Shown here piece after piece: positions 27,817-41,169 of a stretch of 64,000 bases of DNA. The notes beneath the pieces are model-generated. The model was given only the letters and a program-made list of their open reading frames with translations, did no database searches and was not told where the DNA came from. Within the stretch, counting starts at the first letter, position 1; each line of letters opens with the position of its first letter. The stretch is from Allobosea sp. CS1GBMeth4 (GTDB lineage: Bacteria > Pseudomonadota > Alphaproteobacteria > Rhizobiales > Beijerinckiaceae), in the NCBI RefSeq assembly GCF_900185715.1, contig NZ_FYAS01000016.1, positions 1 through 64,000 on the forward strand, read 5' to 3'. The translations under genes were made by a program, and so were the position numbers.

Positions 27817-28599
27817 ATGAGCGCGGTCGATTTCGCAGAGTTCGTCGCCCGTCTGGCGACTTTGTCGGGCCAGGCGATCCTGCCCTTCTTCCGCGCCCGG
27901 CATACGGCCGAGGACAAGTCCGGCGGCGGCGTCTTCGATCCCGTGACGGAAGGCGATCGCGCCGGCGAGGACGTGATGCGCAACCTGATCAAGCGCACAT
28001 TTCCGGCCCATGGCATCCTCGGCGAGGAGTTCGGCGCCGAGAATGCCGGGGCGGAATATGTCTGGGTGCTCGACCCGATCGACGGCACCCGCGCCTTCAT
28101 TTCCGGCATCCCGGTCTGGGGCACCCTGATCGGGCTCACGCGCAAGGGCATTCCGGTCTACGGCATGATGAACCAGCCCTTCACCGGCGAGCGTTTCTCC
28201 GGCGACGGCCTCGATGCGCGCTACGAAGGACCGAACGGGCCGCGCCGGCTGCAGACCCGGCAGGTCGCGAGCCTCGCCGAGGCGACGCTGATGACGACGA
28301 GCCCCCACCTCTTCGCCGATACGGAGAAGGCGGCCTATCAGCGTGTCGAGAGCGCCGTGCGCCTCGCCCGCTATGGCTGCGACTGCTACGCCTATTGCAT
28401 GCTCGCCGCCGGGCATGTCGATCTCGTCATCGAGAGCGGCCTGAAGCCCTATGACATCGTCGCGCTCATCCCGATCATCGAGGGCGCCGGCGGCATCGTC
28501 ACCTCATGGGACGGCGGCAGCGCCGCCCAGGGCGGCACCATCCTCGCCGCCGGCAACAGAAGGCTGCACCAGGCCGCTCTCGCCCTGCTGAACGGCTGA
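27817..28599 (+). CDS. hisN: Histidinol-phosphatase, inositol monophosphatase family
   Basis: 260 residues. Metal-binding motifs of the family are GEEFG (about residues 69-73), LDPIDGTRAF, and GLKPYDIVALIP (the usual W/Y-D motif). The segment DGTRAFISGIPVWGTLIGL is characteristic of HisN-type rather than SuhB-type members. It removes phosphate from histidinol phosphate in histidine synthesis, in the cytoplasm. The 3' end overlaps the convergent hydrolase gene by 96 bp. A general inositol monophosphatase remains possible. Confidence 0.83.
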   Translation: MSAVDFAEFVARLATLSGQAILPFFRARHTAEDKSGGGVFDPVTEGDRAGEDVMRNLIKRTFPAHGILGEEFGAENAGAEYVWVLDPIDGTRAFISGIPVWGTLIGLTRKGIPVYGMMNQPFTGERFSGDGLDARYEGPNGPRRLQTRQVASLAEATLMTTSPHLFADTEKAAYQRVESAVRLARYGCDCYAYCMLAAGHVDLVIESGLKPYDIVALIPIIEGAGGIVTSWDGGSAAQGGTILAAGNRRLHQAALALLNG

Positions 28600-29574
28600 G
28601 GCCGGAGCGGCCAAGCTCCCGGCCGACAGATCCTCGCCCGGCACGAAAGCGTCGAACGCGGCCCAGAACTGTGCCCTGATCGCGTCCGTCTCCATCAGGA
28701 TCTCATGCCGGGCCGTCGGCAGCACCAGGGCCGGGCCGGTCTTGAGCCGCGCCGCGAAGCGCTCGATCGCCGGGGTCGACACCACGGGATCGCGCCCGGC
28801 CGCGATGACCAGCGTCGGGACCCTGACGGCGAGCGGCGCGCGCGGCTGGGCCAGCCGGTCCATCAGCTGGAAGGCGGCATGGACCCAGCCGACGCTGGGA
28901 TCGCCGATCGCGAGTTCGCGCGCCGCCGCCGAGAGCGCGGCGTTGCGGGCATAGCGGACCGGATCCGAGCTCAGCCGATTGCCGTCGAACGGCTTGGTGC
29001 CGATCGCCGTATCGCCGCCGCCCGGGACGAACGCCTTGCCGAGGCCGAGCCAGTACAGCGTCCGCGCCAGCCAGCGCGCCGCCCGCGGATTCTCGATCAT
29101 GCTGATGCCGAGCATCGGCGCGAGCGCGACCAGGCGCGCCACCGGAAACGCCTCGCGCCTGATCGCGTCGAGGCAGAGCGCCGCGCCCATCGAATGGGCC
29201 AGGGCGAAATAAGGCGGTGGAAACCGCTCCTGCATCTGCGCCACCGCGAGAGCCAGATCGCGCTCGTAGTGCACGAGCCGGCCGACATGGCCTCGGCGCT
29301 GCCGATTGGTGAAGCGCTGCGAGCCGCCCTGCCCGCGCCAGTCGAAGGTCAGGACATGGAAGCCGCGCCTCCGCAGTTCGGCGATCGTTTCGCTGTAGCG
29401 CTCGATGAATTCCGCCCGCCCCTGCGCGACCAGGATCGTGCCCTTCTCCCGTCGCACGCTCGGGCGCCAGCTCGCCAGGCGCAGGCGCGCACCGTCGCCG
29501 GTCACGGCGAACCAGACCCTGCCATGGCCGGGCACGGGATAATCCGGGTGATGGAAGAACTCGGCCTCGGTCAT
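28504..29574 (-). CDS. Alpha/beta hydrolase, lysophospholipase (PldB-like)
   Basis: 356 residues. The nucleophile elbow is AHSMGA (Ser in place G-x-S-x-G with Ala first), the acid is in AGRDPVV and the His in PTARHEIL. TFDWRGQGGSQR is typical of PldB/monoglyceride-lipase type enzymes. It probably hydrolyses lysophospholipids or monoacylglycerols. The last ~30 residues are Ala/Gly-rich, not conserved-looking, and lie antisense to the end of hisN. It is divergent from hsp20. Confidence 0.83.
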   Translation of the reverse strand: MTEAEFFHHPDYPVPGHGRVWFAVTGDGARLRLASWRPSVRREKGTILVAQGRAEFIERYSETIAELRRRGFHVLTFDWRGQGGSQRFTNRQRRGHVGRLVHYERDLALAVAQMQERFPPPYFALAHSMGAALCLDAIRREAFPVARLVALAPMLGISMIENPRAARWLARTLYWLGLGKAFVPGGGDTAIGTKPFDGNRLSSDPVRYARNAALSAAARELAIGDPSVGWVHAAFQLMDRLAQPRAPLAVRVPTLVIAAGRDPVVSTPAIERFAARLKTGPALVLPTARHEILMETDAIRAQFWAAFDAFVPGEDLSAGSLAAPASAVQQGESGLVQPSVAGGEDGAALGGAAAVP

Positions 29575-29622
29575 CGGCGCTCCGGCGCGGTCGCCCTCTG
29601 GTTATGCCCAGCCGGAGATGGT

Positions 29623-29650
29623 CTTGAAAAGCCGAAAACACCACCCAGAT
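29623..29650 (+). promoter_or_regulatory. RpoH (sigma-32) type promoter of hsp20
   Basis: CTTGAAA (29623-29629) and CCCAGAT (29644-29650) are separated by 14 bp, fitting heat-shock sigma-factor promoters. Transcription would start near 29657, giving a leader of about 95 nt that contains the ROSE-like hairpins. Confidence 0.5.
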
Positions 29651-29751
29651 CAGGTTTGCGCAGGCCGCGGAGCGGCTGCGCGAATCCGAACCTGGCCCGC
29701 GCTCACGACGAGGCGGGCCGCCACGAATGTCGCTTCCTCTGGAGGACAATC
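29651..29751 (+). promoter_or_regulatory. ROSE-like RNA thermometer in hsp20 leader
   Basis: Three consecutive hairpins are visible. Hairpin I spans 29651-29694 (GCGCAG/CTGCGC core). Hairpin II spans 29694-29719 (GGCCCGC/GCGGGCC). Hairpin III spans 29728-29748: TGTC pairs with GACA and TTCC with GGAG, hiding the GGAGG ribosome-binding site. The 5' arm of hairpin III carries TCGCT, matching the U(U/C)GCU hallmark of ROSE elements. At heat-shock temperature it would melt and allow translation. Confidence 0.72.
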
Positions 29752-30213
29752 ATGCGTTCCTACGATCTTTCCCCGCTTTATCGCTCGACCGTCGGTTTCG
29801 ACCGCCTGTTCTCGCTGCTCGACCAGGCCACCAGCGTCGACAACGCGCCGAGCTATCCGCCCTACAACATCGAGCGGACCGCCGAAAACGCCTATCGCAT
29901 TTCGATCGCGGTCGCCGGCTTCTCCGAGGCCGACCTCTCGATCGAGAGCAAGGAGAACGCGCTGACCGTGCGCGGCGAGAAGAAGACCGCCGAGGATGAG
30001 CGCAAGCGCGAGGTCCTGCATCAGGGCATCGCCGCCCGCGCCTTCGAGCGCCGCTTCCAGCTCGCCGACTACGTCCAGGTCACCGGCGCCAGCCTCGAGA
30101 ACGGGCTGCTCCATATCGACCTGGTGCGCGAGATTCCCGAGGCCAAGAAGCCGCGCCTGATCCCGATCGGCGGCGGCTCCGCCAAGGTGATCGAGGCCAG
30201 GAAGGCCGCCTGA
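29752..30213 (+). CDS. Small heat-shock protein Hsp20 (IbpA-like)
   Basis: 153 residues. An N-terminal arm (SPLYRSTVGFDRLFSLLD) precedes the alpha-crystallin domain (about 36-125: YNIERTAENAYRISIAVAGF, LTVRGEK, GIAARAFERRFQLADYV, NGLLHIDLVREIPE) and a C-terminal tail with the IPI anchor (PRLIPIGG). It is an ATP-independent holdase in the cytoplasm. The GGAGG site six bases before the ATG is sequestered by the ROSE-like hairpin, and a sigma-32-like promoter lies upstream, so heat control at two levels is predicted. Confidence 0.93.
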   Translation: MRSYDLSPLYRSTVGFDRLFSLLDQATSVDNAPSYPPYNIERTAENAYRISIAVAGFSEADLSIESKENALTVRGEKKTAEDERKREVLHQGIAARAFERRFQLADYVQVTGASLENGLLHIDLVREIPEAKKPRLIPIGGGSAKVIEARKAA

Positions 30214-30250
30214 TCGGCGCGCCCTCTCCGTCAGCGCAGGCCTGACAGCA

Positions 30251-30288
30251 GAGAGCCTCCCCGGGAGACCGGGGAGGCTCTCTTGTTT
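30251..30288 (+). terminator. Rho-independent terminator of hsp20
   Basis: Perfect 14-bp stem (30251-30264 with 30269-30282, GAGAGCCTCCCCGG arm), GAGA tetraloop, then TTGTTT. Confidence 0.92.
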
Positions 30289-30376
30289 GGGCGTCCGTCG
30301 AACTCGACCGTTCCGGACGACTGGGTGGCTGGCCGGGATGGAGGCCGGCGCTTCGGCCCGGATCAGCCGAGAGCGC

Positions 30377-31183
30377 TCAGTTCAGCGGATTGACCGGCGC
30401 GATCGGCGTCTCCGGCTTCGGCTGCGCCGTCTTCATCTCCTCGATCTGCACCGGCGGCAGCGTCGTGTCGGGCGTCGGAATGCCGCCCGGCCGCGCGCGG
30501 GCCAGCGGCGGCAGCCGGTCGGGCTCGTCGGTGCCGCGCACGTCCTGCGGATCCACCAGCTTCGGCTTGCCGATATCCCTGGGCGCGATGGCCGGCATCG
30601 CGGCGGGCTTCCCCGGCACGGTCTCGGATTTCGGCGCCGCCGGGGAAGGCGGAACGGCGGTCGCCGGCGCACTCGCCTGTGTCGGCGGCGCGGCGGGCGT
30701 CAGCCCGGCGGGGCGCTCCGGCGGACGCGGCGTCAGCTTCTTCGGCGCCGGACGCTCCTCGTCGCGCGGATCGAGCCCGACGGTCCGCGGCGGCGGTTGC
30801 AGCACGATGCGGTCAATCAATTCGCCGGTGAAGCGGTCGATCACGAGGCGCACGCGCGCCCCGTTCGCCGCCACGCCATCGACGACCACGGCCGAGCGGG
30901 TGCGAACGGTCCGCTGCACCTCGCGCAGGCCGAACTCCCGAGCCGCGCTGCGCTCCAGCGCCCGCGGCGGCATCGGCGCCGGCCGGATCGGCGCATAGTC
31001 GTAGCGCCGGCGATAGCCGTCCTCGTAGTCGTAGCCATAGCCATAGCGGGCATAGCCGCCGTAATCGTCGAGCTGCGCCAAAGCAGGGCCGCTCGCGCCG
31101 GCCATCACGGCCAGCACAGTGAAACCTGCCAGCCGGCGGCGCGCGGGGCGCGGCGCGGTGCCAGGCGGAACCAGGACTGCCAT
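30377..31183 (-). CDS. Secreted proline-rich protein with PepSY-like segment
   Basis: 268 residues. A basic N-terminus and hydrophobic core end near ALAQL (residue 37), so export is expected. A Tyr/Arg-rich stretch follows. The segment AREFGLREVQ to IDRFTGELIDRIVL (about 80-128) looks like a PepSY-type beta unit. The rest is Pro/Ala-rich low complexity. I do not recognise a defined family; a periplasmic structural or inhibitory protein is possible. No operon partner: threonine aldolase lies 100 bp downstream on the same strand. Confidence 0.6.
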   Translation of the reverse strand: MAVLVPPGTAPRPARRRLAGFTVLAVMAGASGPALAQLDDYGGYARYGYGYDYEDGYRRRYDYAPIRPAPMPPRALERSAAREFGLREVQRTVRTRSAVVVDGVAANGARVRLVIDRFTGELIDRIVLQPPPRTVGLDPRDEERPAPKKLTPRPPERPAGLTPAAPPTQASAPATAVPPSPAAPKSETVPGKPAAMPAIAPRDIGKPKLVDPQDVRGTDEPDRLPPLARARPGGIPTPDTTLPPVQIEEMKTAQPKPETPIAPVNPLN

Positions 31184-31285
31184 GGTCTTCCTCTGTCAGA
31201 CGTAAAGTCGCCGTCTTCAGTTCTCGATAAGGATTGCGGCGCGCTTGCGGCATGATTCCGCTGGGAAACAGGCTGTTTCCGGCGC

Positions 31286-32344
31286 TCAGGCGGCGTTCAG
31301 AACGGCCGCGAGCCGGTCCACCTCCTCCGGCTGCGTCGCGAAGGAGCAGACGAAGCGCCCGACCACCTCGCCATGCTGCAGGCCCTGCCCCGGCGGCAAG
31401 GCCGCATCCGACCAGACGATGTAACGCACGCCCTGCGCCGCCAGCCCGGCCTGCGCGGACGGCGGCAGCACCAGGAAGACCTCGTTCGCCTCACATGGCC
31501 AGGCGAGACGGAGCCTGCCGGCCGCCGCGACCGCGTCCGCCAGGCGGCCCGCCATCGCATTGGCATGGCGTGCGAGGTCGAGCCAGTGGCCGCTTGTCAG
31601 CAGCCCCTCGAACTGCGCGCCGATCAGCCGTCCCTTCGACAGCGTGTGCCCGCCCCGCTTGCGTCGCCAGGGCATCTCGGCCGCATCGGCCGGATCGAAG
31701 ACGATCACCGCCTCGGCGGCGAAGGCGCCGTTCTTGGTGCCGCCGAAGGACAGCACGTCGACGCCGGCCTTCCAGCTGATCTCGGCCGGCGTGCAGCCGA
31801 GCGCGACGAGCGCATTGGCGAAGCGGGCGCCGTCCATGTGCAGCTTCAGCCCGCGCGGCCGGATCGCCGCCTTCAGCGCGGCGACCTCGGCCGGCCTGTA
31901 GACCAGCCCGCATTCGCTCGCCTGCGTGATCGACAGCATCTGCGGCTGCACCTGATGCAGGGAGCCGGCAGCCATGCGCGCGAGCTGATCCGCGACGACC
32001 TCGGGGACGAGCTTGCAGCCATCGCCGGGCAGGCCGACGATCTTGGCACCGCCAGTGAAGAATTCGGGCGCGCCGCATTCGTCGGCGGCGACATGCGCCT
32101 CGTGATGGCAGAGCACGGCGCCCCAGGGATCGACCAGGCTCGCCAGGGCCAGCGCATTGGCCGCCGTGCCGGTGGCGACCAGGAAGACGGCGACCTCGCG
32201 CTCGAACAAGTCGGCAAACAGGCCCTCGACCCGCTTCGTCCAGGCGTCGTTGCCATAGGCGGCGGAGACGCCGTCATTGGCCGCCGCCATCGCCTGCATC
32301 ACCGGCGCACTCGCCCCGGCCAGATTGTCGCTGACGAAGTTCAT
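31286..32344 (-). CDS. ltaE: Low-specificity L-threonine aldolase
   Basis: 352 residues, fold-type I PLP enzyme of the beta-eliminating-lyase group. MNFVSDNLAGASAPVM is the usual start. The cofactor Asp lies in HMDGAR (Asp171) and the Schiff-base Lys in SFGGTKNGAF (Lys204). It splits threonine or allo-threonine into glycine and acetaldehyde in the cytoplasm. A small hairpin (31264-31280) follows the stop without a T-tract. The frame extends far upstream, but homology begins at this ATG. Confidence 0.88.
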   Translation of the reverse strand: MNFVSDNLAGASAPVMQAMAAANDGVSAAYGNDAWTKRVEGLFADLFEREVAVFLVATGTAANALALASLVDPWGAVLCHHEAHVAADECGAPEFFTGGAKIVGLPGDGCKLVPEVVADQLARMAAGSLHQVQPQMLSITQASECGLVYRPAEVAALKAAIRPRGLKLHMDGARFANALVALGCTPAEISWKAGVDVLSFGGTKNGAFAAEAVIVFDPADAAEMPWRRKRGGHTLSKGRLIGAQFEGLLTSGHWLDLARHANAMAGRLADAVAAAGRLRLAWPCEANEVFLVLPPSAQAGLAAQGVRYIVWSDAALPPGQGLQHGEVVGRFVCSFATQPEEVDRLAAVLNAA

Positions 32345-32949
32345 GAGGATCGGATCCGGAGGCCGCTGGGAGGACTGCGAGGGATAAGCGCCGGCCTCGG
32401 GCAAGGCAATCGGCGCCGATGCAGAACGGCCCCTCGATCCGGGCAGTCGACAACTTCCGGCTTGGCCCGACGACCGGGCCAATGCGAAAATGTCCGCACA
32501 TCGGCACAGATAGCAACAAAATGTCGCCACGTGGCAAAATCGGCGCTTGTGCCCAGATTGGAATTCTGGCAAGGTCGAGACATTAGGACAGTGTTGCTGT
32601 CCCATTTTCGAAGCGGGCCTCGCTGAGGCCCCGGCGCGGACGGATGGAGCGGAGCGATGACGGGAGGTACGGCAAACAAAGCCAAAGCCAACCGTACGAC
32701 GCGCGCCGCCCGCAAAACGGCGGCGTGACCAGGCGCGGCAGGGCTTGAAAGCCCAGGGCGCCTGCGGAGGACGCGGGCGCAAGACCAGACCAGCGCAAGC
32801 GACCTTCGCAGACTGACGACAAGGCCGATCCGGCCCGATCCTTGCGCGGCAGGGAGACACCGGAACGGCGGCGGCACGGCGATCCACCGTGTGGACTTTG
32901 ACCGGCCTCCCGGCGGATGCTGCGGGGCCTAGGGCGGGCGGAGGTAACG
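32345..32949. other. Long leader region upstream of gltB
   Basis: 605 bp without a recognised gene. It contains TGGC-N9-GCT at 32532-32547, a partial sigma-54 match; a GGACAG/CTGTCC hairpin (about 32587-32603); a possible 23-codon basic ORF (32657-32728); and a GGGCTTGAAAGCCC hairpin further down. The gltB promoter must lie here. No known riboswitch consensus was recognised. Confidence 0.5.
32657..32728 (+). CDS. Possible small basic leader peptide upstream of gltB
   Basis: A 23-codon ORF (ATG to TGA) rich in Lys, Arg, Ala and Thr (starts MTGGTANKAK, ends ARKTAA), with GGAGCG just before the ATG. It could be a regulatory upstream ORF, a small basic protein, or chance. No family is recognised. 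Confidence 0.25.
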   Translation: MTGGTANKAKANRTTRAARKTAA

Positions 32950-37668
<4,719 letters not shown>

Positions 37669-37673
37669 GGGCG

Positions 37674-39098
37674 ATGGGCAAGGTAACCGGTTTCCTCGAG
37701 ATCGACCGCCGCGACCGGAAGTATCTTCCGGCCTCGGACCGCATCCGCAACTACAAGGAATTCGTGATCCCGCTCGGCGCCGAGGCGACGCGCGACCAGG
37801 CTGCGCGCTGCATGAACTGCGGCATCCCGTATTGTCACAATGGCTGCCCGGTCAACAACCAGATCCCGGACTGGAACGACCTCGTCTACAACGACAAGTG
37901 GCAGGAAGCGCTCGGCAACCTGCACACCACCAACAACTTCCCCGAGTTCACCGGCCGCGTCTGTCCCGCGCCCTGCGAGGCGTCCTGCACGCTGAACCTC
38001 GAGGATACACCCGTCACCATCAAGACGATCGAGTGCGCGATCGTCGACAGGGGCTGGCAGGAGGGCTGGATCAGGCCCGAGCCGGCCGAGGTCAGGACCG
38101 GCAAGAAGATCGCCATCATCGGCTCGGGCCCGGCGGGCCTCGCCGCGGCGCAGCAGCTCGCCCGCGTCGGCCACGAGGTCCATGTCTACGAGAAGCAGGC
38201 CCGCGCCGGCGGCCTGCTGCGCTATGGCATCCCCGACTTCAAGATGGAGAAGTCGCATGTCGACCGGCGCGTGAAGCAGATGGAGGCAGAAGGCGTCGTC
38301 TTCCATTACGGCGTCAATGTCGGCGTCGACATCGACCCGCAGGAGCTGCTCGCGCAATACGACGCGATCGGCCTGACCGGCGGCGCCGAGAAGCCGCGCG
38401 ACCTGCCGATCGAGGGCCGCGACCTCGACGGCATCCAGTTCGCCATGGACTTCCTGCCGCAGCAGAACCGGCGCAATGGCGGCGAGCCGGAGACGGCGGG
38501 CAACGCCCGCCCGATCCTCGCCGGCGGCAAGCATGTCGTCGTCATCGGCGGCGGCGACACCGGCTCGGACTGCATCGGCACCTCGGTGCGCCAGGGCGCG
38601 CTCTCGGTCACCCAGCTCGAGATCATGCCGCAGCCTCCGGAAAAGGAGAACAAGCTGCTGACCTGGCCGGACTGGCCGCTGAAGCTGCGCACCTCCTCCA
38701 GCCATGAGGAAGGCGCCGAGCGCGACTTCGCCGTCGGCACGCTGAAATTCTCCGGCGAGAACGGCAAGGTGAAGACCCTGCACTGCGCCAGGGTCGATGC
38801 CGGCTTCAAGCCGATCGCCGGCACCGAGTTCGACCTGAAGGCCGACCTCGTCCTGCTCGCCATGGGCTTCGTCTCGCCGGTGCATGACGGCCTGCTGCAC
38901 AAGCTCGGCGTCAAGCTCGACGGGCGGGGCAATGTCGAGGCCAACATGCTGGCCTACAAGACCTCGGTCGAGAAGGTCTTCGCCGCCGGCGACATGCGCC
39001 GCGGCCAGTCGCTGGTGGTCTGGGCGATCCGCGAGGGCCGCCAGATGGCGCACGCCATCGACAAGCACCTGATGGGCGAGACCATCCTGCCGCGCTGA
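37674..39098 (+). CDS. gltD: Glutamate synthase (NADPH) small subunit
   Basis: 474 residues. The N-terminal part has two cysteine clusters ([14 protein letters not shown] and CPAPCEASC) that bind 4Fe-4S centres. FAD ([14 protein letters not shown]) and NADPH ([12 protein letters not shown]) dinucleotide folds follow, and the C-terminal ATG-like motif [12 protein letters not shown]. It passes electrons from NADPH to GltB for ammonia assimilation. AAGGGCG precedes the ATG. It is co-transcribed with gltB. Confidence 0.97.
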   Translation: MGKVTGFLEIDRRDRKYLPASDRIRNYKEFVIPLGAEATRDQAARCMNCGIPYCHNGCPVNNQIPDWNDLVYNDKWQEALGNLHTTNNFPEFTGRVCPAPCEASCTLNLEDTPVTIKTIECAIVDRGWQEGWIRPEPAEVRTGKKIAIIGSGPAGLAAAQQLARVGHEVHVYEKQARAGGLLRYGIPDFKMEKSHVDRRVKQMEAEGVVFHYGVNVGVDIDPQELLAQYDAIGLTGGAEKPRDLPIEGRDLDGIQFAMDFLPQQNRRNGGEPETAGNARPILAGGKHVVVIGGGDTGSDCIGTSVRQGALSVTQLEIMPQPPEKENKLLTWPDWPLKLRTSSSHEEGAERDFAVGTLKFSGENGKVKTLHCARVDAGFKPIAGTEFDLKADLVLLAMGFVSPVHDGLLHKLGVKLDGRGNVEANMLAYKTSVEKVFAAGDMRRGQSLVVWAIREGRQMAHAIDKHLMGETILPR

Positions 39099-39147
39099 GC
39101 GGCGGGAGCAATGGGTAAGCACAGAGCGGAATGACGAGCGCGGGGAA

Positions 39148-39170
39148 CCCTTCTCCCGTGTGGAGAAGGG
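39148..39170. repeat. Hairpin repeat after gltBD
   Basis: CCCTTCTCC (39148-39156) pairs with GGAGAAGGG (39162-39170), loop CGTGT. It resembles intergenic repeats frequent in this group of genomes and lies between gltD and its terminator. Confidence 0.6.
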
Positions 39171-39252
39171 CAGGGATGAGGGCCTGCCTTATCCGTAGAA
39201 GGCGCAACGGCGCCGCCTCGCCCCAACGATCAGCGGCGGTTCCTCACCCCTG

Positions 39253-39280
39253 CCCCTCTCCCATCCGGAAGAGGGGTTTT
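39253..39280 (+). terminator. Likely gltBD terminator
   Basis: CCCCTCT (39253-39259) pairs with AGAGGGG (39270-39276) and is followed by TTTT. The hairpin is about 155 bp after gltD, so the transcript would include the repeat hairpin at 39148. Confidence 0.6.
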
Positions 39281-39313
39281 GCGTTGCGGTTCCTCGCGAT
39301 CGCAAATTGAGCC

Positions 39314-39718
39314 TCACGCTCCCAGCAGATCGACCAGCGGCGGGATCAGCGGCTCGTCGGCCGGCGGCATGGCGAGCTCGCGCAGCTTGCCGGGGCGGAC
39401 CCATTTCAGCGCCTGCCCCTCGCGCGAGCTGACCGTCCCCTCCCAGCGCCGGCAGATATAGAGCGGCATCAGCAGGTGGAACTCGGGATAGGCGTGGCTG
39501 GCGAAGGTCAGCGGCGCCAGGCAGGCCTCCTTCACCGCGATGCCGAGCTCCTCGGCCAGCTCTCGGATCAGCGCCGGCTCCGGCCGCTCGCCGGCCTCCA
39601 GCTTGCCGCCGGGGAACTCCCACAGGCCCGCCAGGGCCTTGCCTTCGGGACGTTGGGTGACGAGCACGCGATTGTCCGGATCGACCAGCGCGCAGGCGAC
39701 GACGAGCAGCAGTTTCAC
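39314..39718 (-). CDS. mutT: 8-oxo-dGTP diphosphatase, Nudix family
   Basis: 134 residues. The Nudix box occupies residues 38-60: GGKLEAGERPEP then RELAEELGI, fitting G-x5-E-x7-REU-x-EE-x-GU. LAGLWEFPGGK and the VTQRPEGK start are typical of MutT, which hydrolyses oxidised dGTP and prevents A:T to C:G mutations. Stand-alone cytoplasmic enzyme. It lies 6 bp after the small lipoprotein gene on the same strand. Confidence 0.9.
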   Translation of the reverse strand: MKLLLVVACALVDPDNRVLVTQRPEGKALAGLWEFPGGKLEAGERPEPALIRELAEELGIAVKEACLAPLTFASHAYPEFHLLMPLYICRRWEGTVSSREGQALKWVRPGKLRELAMPPADEPLIPPLVDLLGA

Positions 39719-39724
39719 GAAGAG

Positions 39725-40231
39725 CTAATGTCCCGAGAGGATGACCTCGACCGGCTCGGTTTCCTTGCCGGTCAGCGTGACCTCGTCATAGACCGTGCCG
39801 CCCTCGCGGAAAACCGCATCCTCCTCGCCCCAGATCACCTGCGTCGAGACGAAATAGCTGCCGGGCGCGACCTTGTCGAAGGTGAACCGGCCATTTGCCG
39901 TCGTCTTGGTCGTGCGCGTCAGCTCGGCATAGGCCGGATCGACCTGATCGTTCGGATAGCGCCAGTGCGGCAGGAACTTGGCCTTGCCGAAGACGCGAGT
40001 GAAGCGCTCGCGCGCAAACTCCGTCGCCGGGATGAGCTTCACGATCTCGCCGGCCGCGTTGACGACCTGCCCCTTCGAGCGCGTCCGGAAGGCATGGCCG
40101 ACGATCACGCCGGTGCCGGGCTTGCGGATGAAGGCCGCCTCCTCCGCCGAAAAGGACGACGTCGTCGGCCCCTGCGCGACGCAGGATCCCAGCAAGGCCG
40201 CAAGGCCGAGCACGCACGCGAACGCTCTCAT
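39725..40231 (-). CDS. Small lipoprotein with carboxypeptidase-regulatory-like fold
   Basis: 168 residues. A short signal peptide ends at LLGSC, suggesting lipid modification. The segment TTANGRFTFDKVAPGSYFVST is typical of carboxypeptidase-regulatory/transthyretin-like beta domains. Its role is unknown; such domains often bind or stabilise envelope partners. The ATG overlaps the stop of the EamA permease by 4 bp, so both are made from one transcript. Confidence 0.7.
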   Translation of the reverse strand: MRAFACVLGLAALLGSCVAQGPTTSSFSAEEAAFIRKPGTGVIVGHAFRTRSKGQVVNAAGEIVKLIPATEFARERFTRVFGKAKFLPHWRYPNDQVDPAYAELTRTTKTTANGRFTFDKVAPGSYFVSTQVIWGEEDAVFREGGTVYDEVTLTGKETEPVEVILSGH

Positions 40232-41169
40232 CTGGCTCGTCCCCCCGTCGGCGCCGTTGATACCAGAAAGACGCCGGCGAGGATGATGCAACCTCCGGTA
40301 ATCTGCCGCAACTCCAGCGTTTCGCCGAGGACGAGCACACCCAGGACGGCAGCCACTGCCGGCACCAGATAGCCGGTCATCGCCGCGCGCGTCGGCCCGG
40401 CGGCGCGGATCAGCCGCATGAAGATCGTCACCGGCAGCGCCGTCGCGAGCACGCCCAGCGCCAGCACGGCCTGCCAATGCGGCGTGAGAGCCGCGAGCGC
40501 CCCCCAGCCGGAGACGATCAGCGTCAGCAGCAGCGCCGCCGAGCCGGACACCATCTGCTGGCCGAGCGCGAGCCTGATCGGGTCGCCGGCCTTCGGCGGC
40601 ACCGCGCGCGTATAGAGGTTGGCGCAGGCATAGGAGAGCATCACCCCGACCATGGCGAGGAGGCTGAGCGCTGTGCCCCCGCCCTCGATCAGGCGTGGGC
40701 CGATCAGGATGGCGACCCCGACCATGCCGACGAGGATGCCGCCGAGACGGCGCCGGCTCAGGCGCTCCTCCGCGAACAGGAGATGCGCGAACAGGGCGGT
40801 GACCAGCGGCCCCGCCGCCTGGATCATCGCCGCCGGGCCGCTGGCGAGCTGGATCAGCGCATAGGCGACGAGCACGTTGGGCAGCCAGCCATTGGTCGTG
40901 CCCAGCACGAGCCAGTGGCGGACCTCGTGGCGGCGCGGCAGCGGGTTCTGGCCGCGCGCCGCGACATAGAGCGCGAGCGTCGCGGCGCCGAGCAGGCCGC
41001 GGCCCGCGGCGATCGCCCAGGGGGTGACCTCGCCGGCCAGCAGTTTGATGAACAGATAGCTCGAGCCCCAGAGCAGCGAGCAGGCGGCGAGATTGCCGAT
41101 GACGAAGGCCCTGCTCGGCCCGGTCGGGCCGGCTGGCTCAGGACCGGTAGTCGCCGTTGATCTCGACAT
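40228..41169 (-). CDS. EamA/DMT-family permease
   Basis: 313 residues with about ten hydrophobic helices in two repeats of the drug/metabolite transporter fold ([17 protein letters not shown] at the start; GAVVL-type second repeat ending in [13 protein letters not shown]). It probably exports an amino acid or similar metabolite across the inner membrane; substrate unknown. The ATG at 41169 lies within the last 32 bases of argJ in another frame, which suggests coupling with argJ. Confidence 0.82.
   Translation of the reverse strand: MSRSTATTGPEPAGPTGPSRAFVIGNLAACSLLWGSSYLFIKLLAGEVTPWAIAAGRGLLGAATLALYVAARGQNPLPRRHEVRHWLVLGTTNGWLPNVLVAYALIQLASGPAAMIQAAGPLVTALFAHLLFAEERLSRRRLGGILVGMVGVAILIGPRLIEGGGTALSLLAMVGVMLSYACANLYTRAVPPKAGDPIRLALGQQMVSGSAALLLTLIVSGWGALAALTPHWQAVLALGVLATALPVTIFMRLIRAAGPTRAAMTGYLVPAVAAVLGVLVLGETLELRQITGGCIILAGVFLVSTAPTGGRAR

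Noticed and set aside
31264..31280. Terminator of threonine aldolase
   Set aside because: GGAAACA/TGTTTCC hairpin has only 7 bp and no T-run; left unassigned.
32532..32547. Sigma-54 promoter for gltB
   Set aside because: The GG/GC spacing fits but the TT of TTGC is missing; too weak to list as a feature.
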